From: Citrobacter gillenii
Lineage (GTDB): Bacteria > Pseudomonadota > Gammaproteobacteria > Enterobacterales > Enterobacteriaceae
DNA: 64,000 nt
Direction of reading: 5' to 3'
Assembly (NCBI RefSeq): GCF_013337685.1
Contig: NZ_SUQN01000003.1
Span: 310,001 to 374,000, forward strand
In this document: positions 1 to 8,253 of the stretch, piece after piece
Position numbering within the stretch: the first letter of the stretch is position 1
How the letters are laid out: the number at the start of each line of letters is the position of its first letter
Made by a program: the position numbers and the translations under genes
Notes under the pieces: model-generated
Databases searched by the model: none
Told to the model about the DNA's origin: nothing
Seen by the model: only the letters and a program-made list of their open reading frames with translations

Positions 1-278
1 TCGGCAGAGGTTTTGCCCAGCAGGGAGACCACAGTCTTAAACCCGCAGCGACGTGCCAGGGTCATATTGACCATCAAATAGCGAGCCTGCACATCTTTGA
101 TAAAAAAAACCACATTCGGAATGGCATTAAGCAGTGGCGCAATCAATGCCATCGCATGGAGCAACGTCTGGATATTGTCCGGACGCTGCCGCGCCAGCCC
201 TTCACATATCTGGCTAAGTTCAGCCACTTCCAGCACCGGCGACAGGGCCCGCACATCATCAATCACACAGGACATCAT
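1..278 (-). CDS. PAS-domain transcriptional regulator, N-terminal part
   Basis: An open frame runs leftwards from ATG at 278 and leaves the window after 92 codons, so only the N-terminus is seen. A GGGAGGAAG ribosome site lies just upstream; a second ATG at 275 is equally possible. After a short helical lead, about residues 47-90 look like a PAS sensor domain: they contain VVFFIKD, then RYLMVN, then LLGKTS. Regulators of this kind often end in a helix-turn-helix or AraC DNA-binding domain, which would lie outside the window. It is divergent from the hydroxyproline genes, so it is probably their activator, responding to hydroxyproline or a product. That role is inferred from position only. Confidence 0.6.
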   Translation of the reverse strand, partial: MMSCVIDDVRALSPVLEVAELSQICEGLARQRPDNIQTLLHAMALIAPLLNAIPNVVFFIKDVQARYLMVNMTLARRCGFKTVVSLLGKTSA

Positions 279-584
279 GCTTCCTCCCGATTAGTGACCT
301 GAATATTTATTAACTTTTTGTTAACTGAGCAAGTGTCCTTACCGCGTTTTGCGATCCTGCCGTAGGTTTATAATTTCCCCTTTTCCAACCACTGGCGCGG
401 TTGCCTTTTTTGGTTTACCACACCACTAACCAAATGATTAATAAAAAAATAAATATGACAAAGCCCTAACAATGATGCCGGCCATTATGCTGATTTCGTC
501 ATTTGGCGTGACGAAAGCGATCAAGCAAGAACGCAAGGCTTGCGTCAGCATTTAGCAACAAAGTATTAACCTTCTGGAGATCCT
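279..584. promoter_or_regulatory. Divergent control region of the hydroxyproline operon, with two inverted repeats
   Basis: These 306 bases separate the divergent regulator from the epimerase gene and are AT-rich. Two perfect inverted repeats lie close to the epimerase start. One has 8-bp arms at 494-501 and 509-516 (TTTCGTCA with TGACGAAA). The other has 7-bp arms around one base at 531-545 (ACGCAAG, G, CTTGCGT). They are good candidates for operators of the divergent regulator, but no known consensus was matched. No clear sigma-70 promoter pair was identified. Confidence 0.4.
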
Positions 585-1526
585 ATGACAGCGCAGTACA
601 GTGAACTGAGAGTGATTGATTCCCACACCGGCGGTGAACCTACTCGCCTGGTCATTGACGGTTTTCCGGATCTGGGTACGGGGAACATGGCCGAGCGTCG
701 GGCGCGTTTTTCCCGCGACTACGACGACTGGCGTAAAGCCATTATTCTTGAGCCACGCGGTAACGACGTCCTGGTCGGCGCATTACTCTGTGAACCTGTT
801 TCGCCACAAGCCACGGCAGGGGTCATCTTCTTTAACAACTGCGGCTTTCTGAATATGTGCGGCCACGGCACCATCGGGCTTATTGCCTCGCTGGCATGGC
901 TTGGCCGCATTCAACCCGGTAAACATCTGATTGAAACGCCGGTGGGCGATGTGACCGCCACGCTGCACGAAGATGGCAGTGTCTCGGTCGAAAACGTTCC
1001 GGCATACCGCTGGCGTAAGCAGGTACAAGTTGAAACCGTTCACGGTACGGTAACGGGTGACATCGCCTGGGGCGGCAACTGGTTCTTCCTCGTCAACGAT
1101 CATCCGTTCGCGGTCACGCCGGACAAGATCCCTGAATTGACGGCATACGCATGGGCAATCCGTGAAGGGTTAGATCGTGCAAGCATCCGTGGCGAACATG
1201 AGGGCATTATCGATCATATCGAACTGTTTGCGGAGGATGATCACGCGGACAGCCGCAACTTTGTACTCTGTCCAGGTAAAGCCTGGGATCGCTCCCCCTG
1301 CGGCACCGGCACCAGCGCCAAGCTGGCCTGCCTGGCAGAGGACGGTAAACTCAAATCCGGAGAGTCCTGGCGGCAGGCAAGCATCATCGGCAGTGAATTT
1401 ACGGCGCATTTCGTGCCGCATGGCGACAAGATCGTCCCGACGATCCGCGGAGAAGCATGGGTCTGCGGTGATAACCGGCTGATCCTCAATCCTGACGATC
1501 CGTTCTGCTGGGGGATCGTGCTGTGA
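585..1526 (+). CDS. 4-hydroxyproline 2-epimerase (proline racemase family)
   Basis: The product (313 aa) belongs to the proline racemase superfamily. Both catalytic cysteines are present: C92 in MCGHGTIG and C239 in SPCGTGTSA. The pair with cysteine on both sides is the pattern of proline racemases and 4-hydroxyproline 2-epimerases, not of the Ser/Thr dehydratase relatives. The enzyme would convert trans-4-hydroxy-L-proline to cis-4-hydroxy-D-proline in the cytoplasm. A CTGGAGATC ribosome site precedes the ATG. The stop overlaps the next start by four bases. Co-location with D-amino-acid dehydrogenase subunits supports the hydroxyproline rather than the proline reaction. Confidence 0.85.
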   Translation: MTAQYSELRVIDSHTGGEPTRLVIDGFPDLGTGNMAERRARFSRDYDDWRKAIILEPRGNDVLVGALLCEPVSPQATAGVIFFNNCGFLNMCGHGTIGLIASLAWLGRIQPGKHLIETPVGDVTATLHEDGSVSVENVPAYRWRKQVQVETVHGTVTGDIAWGGNWFFLVNDHPFAVTPDKIPELTAYAWAIREGLDRASIRGEHEGIIDHIELFAEDDHADSRNFVLCPGKAWDRSPCGTGTSAKLACLAEDGKLKSGESWRQASIIGSEFTAHFVPHGDKIVPTIRGEAWVCGDNRLILNPDDPFCWGIVL

Positions 1527-2626
1527 CCGAAAGTGACGTTATTGTCATCGGAGCCGGGATTATCGGTGCCGCCTGCGCCTGGCAGTTGGCCGCTCGCGGG
1601 CAGCGCGTCACGCTGGTCGATGACGGCAACCCGGGCGCGACGGCGGCAGGCATGGGCCACCTGGTGTGCATGGATGACGATCCTGCGGAGCTCGCCCTCT
1701 CCGCCAGGTCTCTGGCGAGCTGGCGCAAACTGACGCCCCGGATGCCGGAAAGCTGCGCCTGGCGCGGATGCGGCACGCTGTGGCTGGCAGAAACGCCGCA
1801 AGAGCTTGCGCTGGCAGAAGAAAAGAAACAACGGATGGCACAATACCAGGTTGTCAGCGAAATGCAGACCCGCGATCAGCTTGCCGCACGTGAACCGCTG
1901 CTCACCGCCGGGCTCACCGGCGGGCTGTGGGTCCCCGACGACGGGATAGTTTACGCCCCAAACGTCGCCCGCTGGTTCATTGACGATGCCGATTTAACCC
2001 ATCTTCGTGATAGCGCCCTCTCTGTTGATGCCCCCTACGTCACCCTACGCAGCGGCAAACGACTGCGCGCACGCGCCATCGTCATCGCCAATGGTCTGGG
2101 GGCCAACACGCTGTTGGATGAACACTGGCTCAGGGCAAAAAAAGGCCAGTTGGCGATCACCGACCGTTACGGCCCCTTGCTCAGCCACCAACTGGTAGAG
2201 TTGGGATACGGTGCCAGCGCCCATGCAGGCGGCACCTCTGTGGCATTTAACATTCAGCCGCGCCCCACCGGACAGCTGCTGATTGGCTCCTCCCGCCAGT
2301 TCGATAACACCGACCGCGAGGTTGATCTCCCCTTGCTGGCACAGATGCTGGCGCGAGCGCACCATTTTTTACCGTCTCTGGAGACGCTTAATATCATCCG
2401 CTGCTGGAGCGGTTTTCGGGCAGCATCCGCTGACGGCAACCCGCTGATTGGCCCACACCCCACTCGTCCGGGTATATGGCTGGCGCTGGGGCATGAAGGT
2501 CTGGGCGTCACGACCGCACCGGCAACCGCCGAGTTACTCTGCGCCCAGATCCTGGGTGAACGCCCGGCGATATCTCCGGATGCCTGGCTCCCCGCACGCC
2601 TGCACAAGCAGGAGGCCATCGCATGA
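1523..2626 (+). CDS. D-hydroxyproline dehydrogenase, FAD subunit (DadA-like)
   Basis: The protein (367 aa) opens with an FAD-binding Rossmann motif, [13 protein letters not shown], and carries the C-terminal glycine-rich pattern of the DAO/DadA family ([17 protein letters not shown]). It would oxidise cis-4-hydroxy-D-proline to pyrroline-4-hydroxy-2-carboxylate. Its start overlaps the epimerase stop (ATGA) and its stop overlaps the next start by four bases, so the genes are translationally coupled. The following small ferredoxin-like and FAD/NAD-type genes match the three-subunit layout of hydrogen-cyanide-synthase-like D-hydroxyproline dehydrogenases. The exact substrate is inferred from the cluster. 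Confidence 0.8.
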   Translation: MTESDVIVIGAGIIGAACAWQLAARGQRVTLVDDGNPGATAAGMGHLVCMDDDPAELALSARSLASWRKLTPRMPESCAWRGCGTLWLAETPQELALAEEKKQRMAQYQVVSEMQTRDQLAAREPLLTAGLTGGLWVPDDGIVYAPNVARWFIDDADLTHLRDSALSVDAPYVTLRSGKRLRARAIVIANGLGANTLLDEHWLRAKKGQLAITDRYGPLLSHQLVELGYGASAHAGGTSVAFNIQPRPTGQLLIGSSRQFDNTDREVDLPLLAQMLARAHHFLPSLETLNIIRCWSGFRAASADGNPLIGPHPTRPGIWLALGHEGLGVTTAPATAELLCAQILGERPAISPDAWLPARLHKQEAIA

Positions 2627-2877
2627 CAACTCTGAACGTGAAAATCGACGGCCAGACCTGTGAGGTTCCCGTCGGAATAAGTATTGCGGCAGCACTGGCC
2701 CTGATGGGCAACGGCGTGACCCGCCGTTCGGTCAGCGGCAAACTGCGCGCGCCCTTCTGCGGAATGGGTGTGTGTCAGGAGTGCCGCATCACGGTGAACG
2801 GGCGCCGGGTGCTGGCCTGTCAGACAGAATGCCAGCCCGAAATGGTGATTGAAAGGAGCCATCATGCAAAGCGTTGA
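2623..2877 (+). CDS. D-hydroxyproline dehydrogenase, small [2Fe-2S] subunit
   Basis: This 84-residue protein has the cysteine spacing of a plant-type [2Fe-2S] ferredoxin: C46, C51, C54 and C66, within FCGMGVCQEC and VLAC. Proteins of this size with this motif form the small subunit of HcnA-like oxidoreductases. It would pass electrons between the two FAD subunits encoded on either side. It overlaps the gene before it by four bases and the gene after it by fourteen, so the stoichiometry is probably set by coupling. Confidence 0.8.
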   Translation: MTTLNVKIDGQTCEVPVGISIAAALALMGNGVTRRSVSGKLRAPFCGMGVCQECRITVNGRRVLACQTECQPEMVIERSHHAKR

Positions 2878-4120
2878 CTGTGAGATCCTGATCCTTGGCG
2901 CAGGGCCAGCCGGATTGTCGGCGGCACTGGCTGCCGCACGTTGTGGAAAATCGGTGGTGATCCTCGATGACAACCCGCGCCCCGGCGGGCAAATCTGGCG
3001 CGACGGGCCGCAGGTTTCGCTCCCCCGGCACGCCCGGCAGCTTCGTCAGGCGGTGGCGGAACACCCCCGCGTTACGCTGCTGAACGGTGCCCGGCTCATT
3101 GCCCGTCCCACCCCACATTCCGTTGTCTTCGAAACCGCAGACGACTGCGGCGAAATCCGCTGGCAGCGACTGATTTTATGCTGCGGTGCCAGAGAGCTCT
3201 CGCTACCTTTTCCCGGCTGGACGCTACCCGGCGTGACGGGTGCCGGAGGCCTGCAGGCCCAGATAAAACACGGCCTGCAGGTCAAGGGGGAACGCGTGGT
3301 CATTGCAGGCAGCGGTCCACTTCTGCTGGCGGTCGCCAGTACGGTGAAACGCGCTGGCGGGAATATTGTGGCCATCATCGAACAGGCACCGATGACCACA
3401 CTGGCCCGTTTCGCGACAGGGCTTTGGCGTTGGCCGGAAAAATTGCGCCAGTTGGGCGAGCTCTTTCCGGCCCGCTATCACCCGGCAAGCCAGGTCATCC
3501 ATGCGCAGGGGGATTCCTGTCTTCAGTCTGTAACCGTACGTCACCAGGACAGAAACCGGGAGATCGTCTGCGACAGGCTGGCTATCGGCTACGGACTGGT
3601 ACCGAATATTGAACCCGGCGCAATCTTTGGCTGCAAAACAGAAAACCAGGCGATTTGGGTCGATGCAGAGCAATGCACCAGTGTGCAGAATATCTATGCG
3701 GCAGGGGAATGCACAGGTTTTGGCGGCAGCGAGCTGGCGTTAGCCGAGGGAGAAATTGCTGGCTACGTCGCAGCAGATTGTCCGGAAAAGGCCCAAACCG
3801 CCATAGCCGCGCGCGCGCGCTGGCAGCGTTTTGCACAGGCACTGCATGCGACATTTGCGCTGCCGGAGTCGCTCAAAGCCGCGATCACCGCGGATACGCT
3901 GCTGTGTCGTTGTGAGGATATTCGCTGTGGAGATGTACAAAATGCTGAAAACTGGCAAACAGCAAAGCTTGCGTCACGCTGTGGTATGGGTGCCTGTCAG
4001 GGAAAAGTCTGCGCCACCAGCGCCCACTGGCTGTACGGCTGGCCGCTACCGCAACCGCGCGAACCGCTCTCCCCCGCGCGAGTCGACACGCTTATCCATC
4101 TCGCAAAACCAGAGGGCTGA
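2864..4120 (+). CDS. D-hydroxyproline dehydrogenase, large FAD subunit with BFD-like iron-sulfur domain
   Basis: The protein has 418 residues from the ATG at 2864, which follows GAAAGGAGCC; a TTG 15 bases earlier is less likely. It has an N-terminal dinucleotide-binding motif (EILILGAGPAGLSAA), a second one near residue 145 (VVIAGSGPLLLA) and a C-terminal BFD-like cluster domain with four cysteines (LLCRCEDI, then SRCGMGACQGKVC). This is the HcnB-like subunit of D-amino-acid dehydrogenase complexes. The later pathway enzymes (hydroxy-pyrroline-carboxylate deaminase and ketoglutarate semialdehyde dehydrogenase) are not in the window. The gene ends about 250 bases before the island boundary. 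Confidence 0.8.
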   Translation: MQSVDCEILILGAGPAGLSAALAAARCGKSVVILDDNPRPGGQIWRDGPQVSLPRHARQLRQAVAEHPRVTLLNGARLIARPTPHSVVFETADDCGEIRWQRLILCCGARELSLPFPGWTLPGVTGAGGLQAQIKHGLQVKGERVVIAGSGPLLLAVASTVKRAGGNIVAIIEQAPMTTLARFATGLWRWPEKLRQLGELFPARYHPASQVIHAQGDSCLQSVTVRHQDRNREIVCDRLAIGYGLVPNIEPGAIFGCKTENQAIWVDAEQCTSVQNIYAAGECTGFGGSELALAEGEIAGYVAADCPEKAQTAIAARARWQRFAQALHATFALPESLKAAITADTLLCRCEDIRCGDVQNAENWQTAKLASRCGMGACQGKVCATSAHWLYGWPLPQPREPLSPARVDTLIHLAKPEG

Positions 4121-4330
4121 TTTATTTGTTCCCGCGCTTTGCAATATGGCGATTCACACTCAGAGCGATGATGAGTGTCCTTTCAACGATTCTGCGTGGG
4201 TACAAATATTATCGAACCGGGATATACCTGCAGATGTACCTACATCAGCAGGTTGATGTAAATTGAATCAGGTTGACTTAGGTTGAGTGAAAAAGCGTGG
4301 AAAGCCTTGCGGATACTGGATTTCAGGCAT

Positions 4331-4354
4331 AAAAAAAGACGTCTGTTGACGTCT
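4331..4354 (-). terminator. Terminator hairpin, left copy of the leuX terminator
   Basis: On the minus strand, arms AGACGTC and GACGTCT around a four-base loop are followed by seven T. The same hairpin with one changed pair lies after leuX at 33278-33302. Confidence 0.65.
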
Positions 4355-4367
4355 GATTTTTCGCTTT

Positions 4368-4387
4368 TGGTGCGAAGGCCGGACTCG
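4368..4387. other. Left attachment site (copy of the tRNA-leuX 3' end)
   Basis: Twenty bases repeat the last 21 bases of leuX as read on the plus strand (TGGTG, then GAAGGCCGGACTCG), with one C missing. The matching copy inside the tRNA is 33316-33336. Sequence to the right is unrelated to the tRNA. This is the usual result of site-specific integration into a tRNA 3' end by a P4-type integrase. Confidence 0.8.
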
Positions 4388-4584
4388 CATTTTCAACATA
4401 ACCATCTGAATAATATAAATATAAAAACAAAACGAATCGCTTTATATACTCACTTATATACTCAATAAATTTTAGTTTACAACCATTAAGAATCAATGAG
4501 TTAAGCCAAGTGGTATATTCCCAGCTTTAAGCCGTTTTTGCTAGTAAGAAACAGCGGCAAAAGACTAGTTTCAACGGGGCGTAA

Positions 4585-4839
4585 CTAACATCCCCGATAT
4601 CCTCTTTGGTGATATGTGCAGTATTGCACTGGCTCCCCCTTAATATTACCGTTGGGGGGCAACGGCGAAACGACATGAACATGCCCGGGTTCATCAGCAA
4701 TGTGAAAGGTTCCGTCGTTAGTATTTACGGCATCAATCAGCTCAGTCAGTTCCCCCCCCCACCAACGTCTACGGCTATTTCCATATTGAGCACCCAGAAC
4801 ACTGATATTGTCAGCGTTAACTCTCAGACCAATTTTCAT
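4585..4839 (-). CDS. DUF5983-like protein, third gene of the cbeA-cbtA cluster
   Basis: This 84-residue protein is read leftwards, and its ATG overlaps the cbtA stop in an ATGA junction. The opening residues (MKIGLRVNADNISVLG, then GGELTELIDAV) resemble what I remember of DUF5983 proteins, which often follow cbtA in enteric islands. No function is known to me. The end is cysteine- and glycine-rich (YCTYHQRGYRGC) and shorter than I would expect, so the C-terminus may be truncated by the island edge. Family membership is from memory and needs a profile search. Confidence 0.5.
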   Translation of the reverse strand: MKIGLRVNADNISVLGAQYGNSRRRWWGGELTELIDAVNTNDGTFHIADEPGHVHVVSPLPPNGNIKGEPVQYCTYHQRGYRGC

Positions 4840-5216
4840 CGTTTGGGCTCCAGCAGTTTGTTGCCACCAGTGATATCGGCCACCATTCTGTAACTGTTGC
4901 GGGTCATCAGGCCGCAGGCTTTACGGGCAAGTAGGATATCGATACGGGTAACAAGTGCTGACTGCTCAGTGAAACTGAATCCCGGGCAGTCGGTGCGCAC
5001 CAGTTCGTATTTTTCAACGATAAAATTGACGGCATCGCACAGCGATATACCAGCGTCAATGTGTGCCTGAATGATGCGCTTGTCGGCAAAGGGGGTGTCA
5101 TTCAGTGCCAGGCCATAGTGCTGCGCCAACAAATGGGTCAGTAACATCTGCCAGACTTCGGCTGGTGACGGGCAGGCGCGAGCCGCCCGTTCTGGTGAAA
5201 CAGGTAAGGTTTGCAT
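4836..5216 (-). CDS. cbtA: CbtA-family toxin (YeeV/YpjF type)
   Basis: The 126-residue product matches the CbtA/YkfI/YpjF family along its length: CPSPAEVWQMLLTHLLAQHY, LNDTPFAD, IDAGISLCDAVNFIVEKY, then GLMTRNSYR near the end. The family inhibits cell division and shape by binding FtsZ and MreB. An upstream extension to 5330 is open, but the family start matches ATG at 5216. The antitoxin gene cbeA lies 62 bases upstream on the same strand. As in CP4-44 and CP4-57, this is a type IV toxin-antitoxin pair, in which the antitoxin protects the toxin's target rather than binding the toxin. Confidence 0.9.
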   Translation of the reverse strand: MQTLPVSPERAARACPSPAEVWQMLLTHLLAQHYGLALNDTPFADKRIIQAHIDAGISLCDAVNFIVEKYELVRTDCPGFSFTEQSALVTRIDILLARKACGLMTRNSYRMVADITGGNKLLEPKR

Positions 5217-5278
5217 GCTAATACTCTCATTTGTAGATGAAGAAAAGGGGGAATAAGAGGGACAGTGGTAACGGTGTG

Positions 5279-5647
5279 TTATGCGTTTATCGTGGGGGTG
5301 GGATAAATCGAAATATACAGATAACCGCAACTACCCCTCGTGTCTGCGTCGCAGGTTAATCCTTTCGCATGCATCGTGACACAGTGCGGGTGGCGGGGAT
5401 TAAGCACCCCGCTGCTCAGCATTAGTTCTAACTGTTTCAGCAGCAGCGGGAAGGCCTGGTCGAGGTGACGCAAATCTTCATTACTGAATGTACCGGTGAT
5501 ACTGCCGCGGTCAGCCAGGTAGTGCAGACGGTTGCCTTCCTGCACCAGACGTGCGCCAAAGCACGGGGTGATATCGCGCTTCAGCCCCCACCAGGGCTCT
5601 GTGACGTCATGATTTACGGCGGGTGTAGCTGGTGTTGTTTGCGACAA
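5279..5647 (-). CDS. cbeA: CbeA-family antitoxin (YeeU/YfjZ type)
   Basis: This 122-residue protein carries the family hallmarks PWWGLKRDITPCFGARLVQE, GNRLHYLADRG and DQAFPLLLKQLELML. In E. coli the protein stabilises cytoskeletal polymers and so counters CbtA. The gene is 21 bases downstream of the DUF987 gene and upstream of cbtA, all leftward, the standard island order. The N-terminus (about 16 residues before PWWGL) is the variable part of the family. Confidence 0.9.
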   Translation of the reverse strand: MSQTTPATPAVNHDVTEPWWGLKRDITPCFGARLVQEGNRLHYLADRGSITGTFSNEDLRHLDQAFPLLLKQLELMLSSGVLNPRHPHCVTMHAKGLTCDADTRGSCGYLYISIYPTPTINA

Positions 5648-5668
5648 GGTAGTGCTCCTTAAATAAGG

Positions 5669-5890
5669 TTAATTGAGGGTGACGCTGCGCAGGACCACAT
5701 ACGGGCCATGGCGGTCCTGACGACGTTCAGCAAAGACCGCCAGCACCCCACGGATGTCCTGGACCTCACGACCGGCATAATGGCAGACGCTGCCGGACCA
5801 TTTGTATTTTCCAGTACAGAAGCGAAACAACCGGGATTCGGGATGCTGACGGTATATCGTCATCGCCTGGCGTTTACTGATAATTTTCAT
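5669..5890 (-). CDS. DUF987 protein (YeeT/YpjJ type)
   Basis: The 73-residue protein has the pattern of YeeT/YkfH/YpjJ: MKIISKRQAM, SRLFRFCTGKYKWSGS, then GREVQDIRGVLAVFAERR. Its function is unknown. It always sits between the radC-like gene and cbeA in CP4-type islands, as here, with gaps of 9 and 21 bases, so it is co-transcribed with the toxin-antitoxin pair. Confidence 0.85.
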   Translation of the reverse strand: MKIISKRQAMTIYRQHPESRLFRFCTGKYKWSGSVCHYAGREVQDIRGVLAVFAERRQDRHGPYVVLRSVTLN

Positions 5891-5899
5891 TCCCCCTCC

Positions 5900-6427
5900 C
5901 TACAGCCAGCCACGTTCGGCAAAGGAGACGATACCCATCCCGCCGATGACCAGGTGGTCCGGCAGGCGAACATCAACAAGGGTGAGTGCAGTTTTCAGGC
6001 GCGCCGTAACCTGGCGGTCGGCATCACTGGGTTCGGCATGCCCTGACGGATGATTGTGGGCAAGGATGACGGCAGCAGCGTTATATTTCAGCGCTGCCTT
6101 CACCACCTCACGGGGATGCACCTCTGTGTGGTTGATTGTACCGGTGAACAGTGTTTCGTGAGTAATGAGGCAGTTCTGATTGTCGAGGAACAGAACCATG
6201 AACACTTCGCGCTCTTCCCTTGCCAGCTGCAGGCGCAGCCAGTCCCGGACTGCACTGCTGGAGGTGAAGACCACACCGGGTTCACGTAGCTGGCGTTCCA
6301 GGATGTTCAGCGCGCTCCGCAGAGTTCGCTGTGCATGCGGGGACAGGACAGATGGTGGGTGAGGATGAATTAATGAAGGGAACATATCGGATTGTGACGG
6401 TGCGGGTAACAATGTGGTGTTCGTCAT
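5900..6427 (-). CDS. RadC-like JAB-domain protein (YeeS/YfjY type)
   Basis: The 175-residue product has the JAMM metal-binding motif [14 protein letters not shown] preceded by the conserved [10 protein letters not shown]. It matches the short RadC-like proteins of CP4 islands. RadC is not proven to act in DNA repair; the JAB fold suggests a metal-dependent hydrolase, and in mobile elements a role at branched or incoming DNA has been suggested. I prefer ATG at 6427, with AGGA ten bases upstream, over a TTG nine bases earlier. It lies 12 bases after the antirestriction gene. Confidence 0.85.
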   Translation of the reverse strand: MTNTTLLPAPSQSDMFPSLIHPHPPSVLSPHAQRTLRSALNILERQLREPGVVFTSSSAVRDWLRLQLAREEREVFMVLFLDNQNCLITHETLFTGTINHTEVHPREVVKAALKYNAAAVILAHNHPSGHAEPSDADRQVTARLKTALTLVDVRLPDHLVIGGMGIVSFAERGWL

Positions 6428-6439
6428 AGGCAGCAATTC

Positions 6440-6895
6440 CTAATCAATGATGCGCATAATCGCGTGACATTCTGGGTGGCGGAGTGCGTAGTCGCGCAGA
6501 CGGTAATAATGCTCAGTCATGGTGTCGCATTCGGTACGACAGGCATGATGACTGTACTCAATGAGACAGACCGCAATACCAGCGGCTTCAGTGCTCATTC
6601 CTGCATCGTTACCGTTCATGTTGTTGAACAGTATCCATTTTTCTTCATTGCCGCTGCTGGCCTCCGGTGCCATAAAGGCTCCACCGTTGCTCAGCGTGTA
6701 AAAACTCCAGATACCGCCGCCGTAATCCTCACAGAAGCGGTCCATCCAGGTGAAGATGCGGGGTTCCAGCGTTATCCACTGCGGAATGGTGCCGAAGTGT
6801 TGCGGCCAGAAGCCGATGCGTTGTTCATCGGGTACTGGCGTGGCGGTGATAATTAGCTGTGGCTCGTTAGCCGGGGTGAGGGTGTGTTGTGTCAT
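6440..6895 (-). CDS. Antirestriction protein, ArdB/KlcA family (YfjX type)
   Basis: The 151-residue protein has the family blocks RIGFWPQHFG, WMDRFCEDYGGGIWSFYTLS, NGGAFMAP and GMSTEAAGIAVCL. ArdB/KlcA proteins relieve type I restriction when an element enters a new host. GGAGAG precedes the start at 6895. It is notable that an element carrying its own restriction-type system (DISARM) also carries an antirestriction gene; the two protect the element at different steps. Confidence 0.85.
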   Translation of the reverse strand: MTQHTLTPANEPQLIITATPVPDEQRIGFWPQHFGTIPQWITLEPRIFTWMDRFCEDYGGGIWSFYTLSNGGAFMAPEASSGNEEKWILFNNMNGNDAGMSTEAAGIAVCLIEYSHHACRTECDTMTEHYYRLRDYALRHPECHAIMRIID

Positions 6896-6911
6896 GGTGC
6901 TCTCCGGGAAT

Positions 6912-6937
6912 GAAAACGCCAGCGACTCAGGCTGGCG
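6912..6937 (-). terminator. Terminator after the YkfF-like gene
   Basis: Seven-base arms CGCCAGC and GCTGGCG (6917-6923, 6931-6937) are followed on the minus strand by TTTTCATTC, just before the antirestriction gene. Confidence 0.55.
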
Positions 6938-7002
6938 TGATGGCGAATAAATGATGTGGTGTGAAGAGTGTTGTTGTGCTATCGGGTTAAGTGCGCGAGG
7001 AA

Positions 7003-7242
7003 TTAGTGTGCTGATGGCTCCTTCAGAATACCGTACTGCCGGATATAAGGGTTAAGCCCGGCTCCGGCGTCAGACTCAAAACTCCATGCCCGCCAGGCCA
7101 TCCGGCCTTCGCGGTCACGAACGACCAGGCGGAAATGGCTGTGCTGGTCATCTTCAATGGTGATATTGCGGTACGTTGCCGTGACAGCTTCCGCCTGTGC
7201 CCGGGTGAAAGGACCCGGTGGCAGTAACACTGACTGGAACAT
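7003..7242 (-). CDS. YkfF/YubL-type protein (UPF0401)
   Basis: From ATG at 7242, preceded by AGGAG, the product has 79 residues and resembles Ykf[21 protein letters not shown], then [17 protein letters not shown]. The open frame extends 20 codons upstream, but that stretch overlaps a terminator hairpin and is not conserved as I remember the family. The function is unknown. In E. coli islands and F-type plasmids it sits close to antirestriction genes, as it does here. Confidence 0.75.
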   Translation of the reverse strand: MFQSVLLPPGPFTRAQAEAVTATYRNITIEDDQHSHFRLVVRDREGRMAWRAWSFESDAGAGLNPYIRQYGILKEPSAH

Positions 7243-7261
7243 TTCAGGCTCCTGATGAAAG

Positions 7262-7291
7262 AAAACCCCGGCAGCCTGGTGGCTGTCGGGG
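7262..7291 (-). terminator. Terminator after yfjT
   Basis: Arms at 7266-7276 and 7281-7291 (CCCCGGCAGCC with GGCTGTCGGGG, one wobble pair) and a four-base loop are followed on the minus strand by TTTTC. Confidence 0.65.
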
Positions 7292-7318
7292 TTGGATTGC
7301 ATGTCGAAAATGAATGTA

Positions 7319-7786
7319 TCAGTCGTTAGTGCAGTTCGCTAACGTTGGCAGGACCTTTTGTGCATTCTGCACATCAGATTTAAACGTTCCAACTTTCCTG
7401 TCATTGATGTAGACATCAAACTGCGAGGCCTTGCGAATATCCATGATGAAGCCGTACCAGGCGTTATCCCCGTTACGCCAGCCCAGGCTGGACGGAATGG
7501 GGTATTGCTGATGGTTCATCACCACCGTGATGTCGGTACCGTCATCATGCGAACTGACCGTTTTGTCTCCCGCGAGGGTAAGAAAAACCGAGTGCTGGTA
7601 GATACCGTTCTGGTCCGGATTTTCCGTACAGTTGATGGTAAACATCTTCCCACTGGCGTCCGTCACGCTGTATTCCGCATTGCCCTGGCCGTAACCCTGC
7701 TGCCAGAGTCCGGGAACCGCAGAAGCATTAAAGCTCGCGAGCAGTACGCCTGCCAGCACAAACCGGCTGAGTGAATGTGTTTTCAT
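7319..7786 (-). CDS. yfjT: YfjT-like secreted protein
   Basis: The 155-residue protein has a cleavable signal peptide ([20 protein letters not shown], then ASAVPG with likely cleavage after ASA) and two cysteines, one in [13 protein letters not shown] and one at the end (LANCTND), which could pair in the periplasm. It corresponds to YfjT of prophage CP4-57, whose function is unknown. It follows the lipoprotein gene by 23 bases and ends in a terminator. Confidence 0.8.
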   Translation of the reverse strand: MKTHSLSRFVLAGVLLASFNASAVPGLWQQGYGQGNAEYSVTDASGKMFTINCTENPDQNGIYQHSVFLTLAGDKTVSSHDDGTDITVVMNHQQYPIPSSLGWRNGDNAWYGFIMDIRKASQFDVYINDRKVGTFKSDVQNAQKVLPTLANCTND

Positions 7787-7809
7787 TCCTGTTTCCTTTA
7801 TCTTTGTTT

Positions 7810-8253
7810 TTATTCCTGATTATCAGGATTTGACGGTATCAGCAGCCGCCCCATCAGTTTGCCGTCATGGGAGTATTCGAAGTATTTTTCCTTCGTATAC
7901 GGGTCCGTGATCTCGTGGTATTCCAGTTTGATGTTGTCGGCAATACACAGCGCATTCATCAGCGGCTGCACGGTTTTTTCCTCCATATCCACCAGGTAGT
8001 AATAACTGCCGCCCTCGCAACCTTCCGGCGACTGACGGGTACGTAAGACCTGCAGAGTGAGACCTGTGGAGAAGCCAATCTGTGCCCATTCCTCACTGAC
8101 ATCATCCTGGCGGCTGACCACGTCACTGAAGCGCGGAGGCGTGAGGTCCTTGAATTTGCTGATGGCTTTCAGGTCATCACTCCTGTCATCGCAGGCGCTC
8201 AGCAACAGGGTGGTGGCAACCAGTGTCAGCAGAGGGAGTGTTTTACGTTTCAT
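7810..8253 (-). CDS. yfjS: YfjS-like lipoprotein
   Basis: The 147-residue protein begins with a lipoprotein signal, and the lipobox LLSAC puts the lipidated cysteine at about residue 21, followed by DDRSDD. Aspartate at position +2 predicts retention at the inner membrane under the Lol rule. It corresponds to YfjS of CP4-57. Its start shares one base with the stop of the membrane-protein gene upstream. The function is unknown. Confidence 0.85.
   Translation of the reverse strand: MKRKTLPLLTLVATTLLLSACDDRSDDLKAISKFKDLTPPRFSDVVSRQDDVSEEWAQIGFSTGLTLQVLRTRQSPEGCEGGSYYYLVDMEEKTVQPLMNALCIADNIKLEYHEITDPYTKEKYFEYSHDGKLMGRLLIPSNPDNQE

Larger units (their letters stand above)
4195..4387. repeat. Diverged copy of the integrase-upstream/leuX-downstream region (left copy)
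   Basis: This block aligns collinearly with 33142-33336. The landmark ATTATCGAACC lies 160 bases before the att core in both copies (4208 and 33156), and AAAGCCTTGCGG lies 93 bases after that landmark in both (4301 and 33249). Similarity is imperfect, by eye roughly two thirds identical. In the right copy this block lies between the integrase start and the leuX 3' end. The left copy has no integrase beside it, only the end of the hydroxyproline gene. Confidence 0.75.
4121..4584. other. Non-coding left island junction
   Basis: No gene is supported here. The stretch holds a diverged copy of the region upstream of the integrase (about 4195-4387), a leftward terminator hairpin and a 20-bp copy of the leuX 3' end. 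From 4388 on, AT-rich island sequence without recognisable signals leads to the end of the first island gene. Confidence 0.6.
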
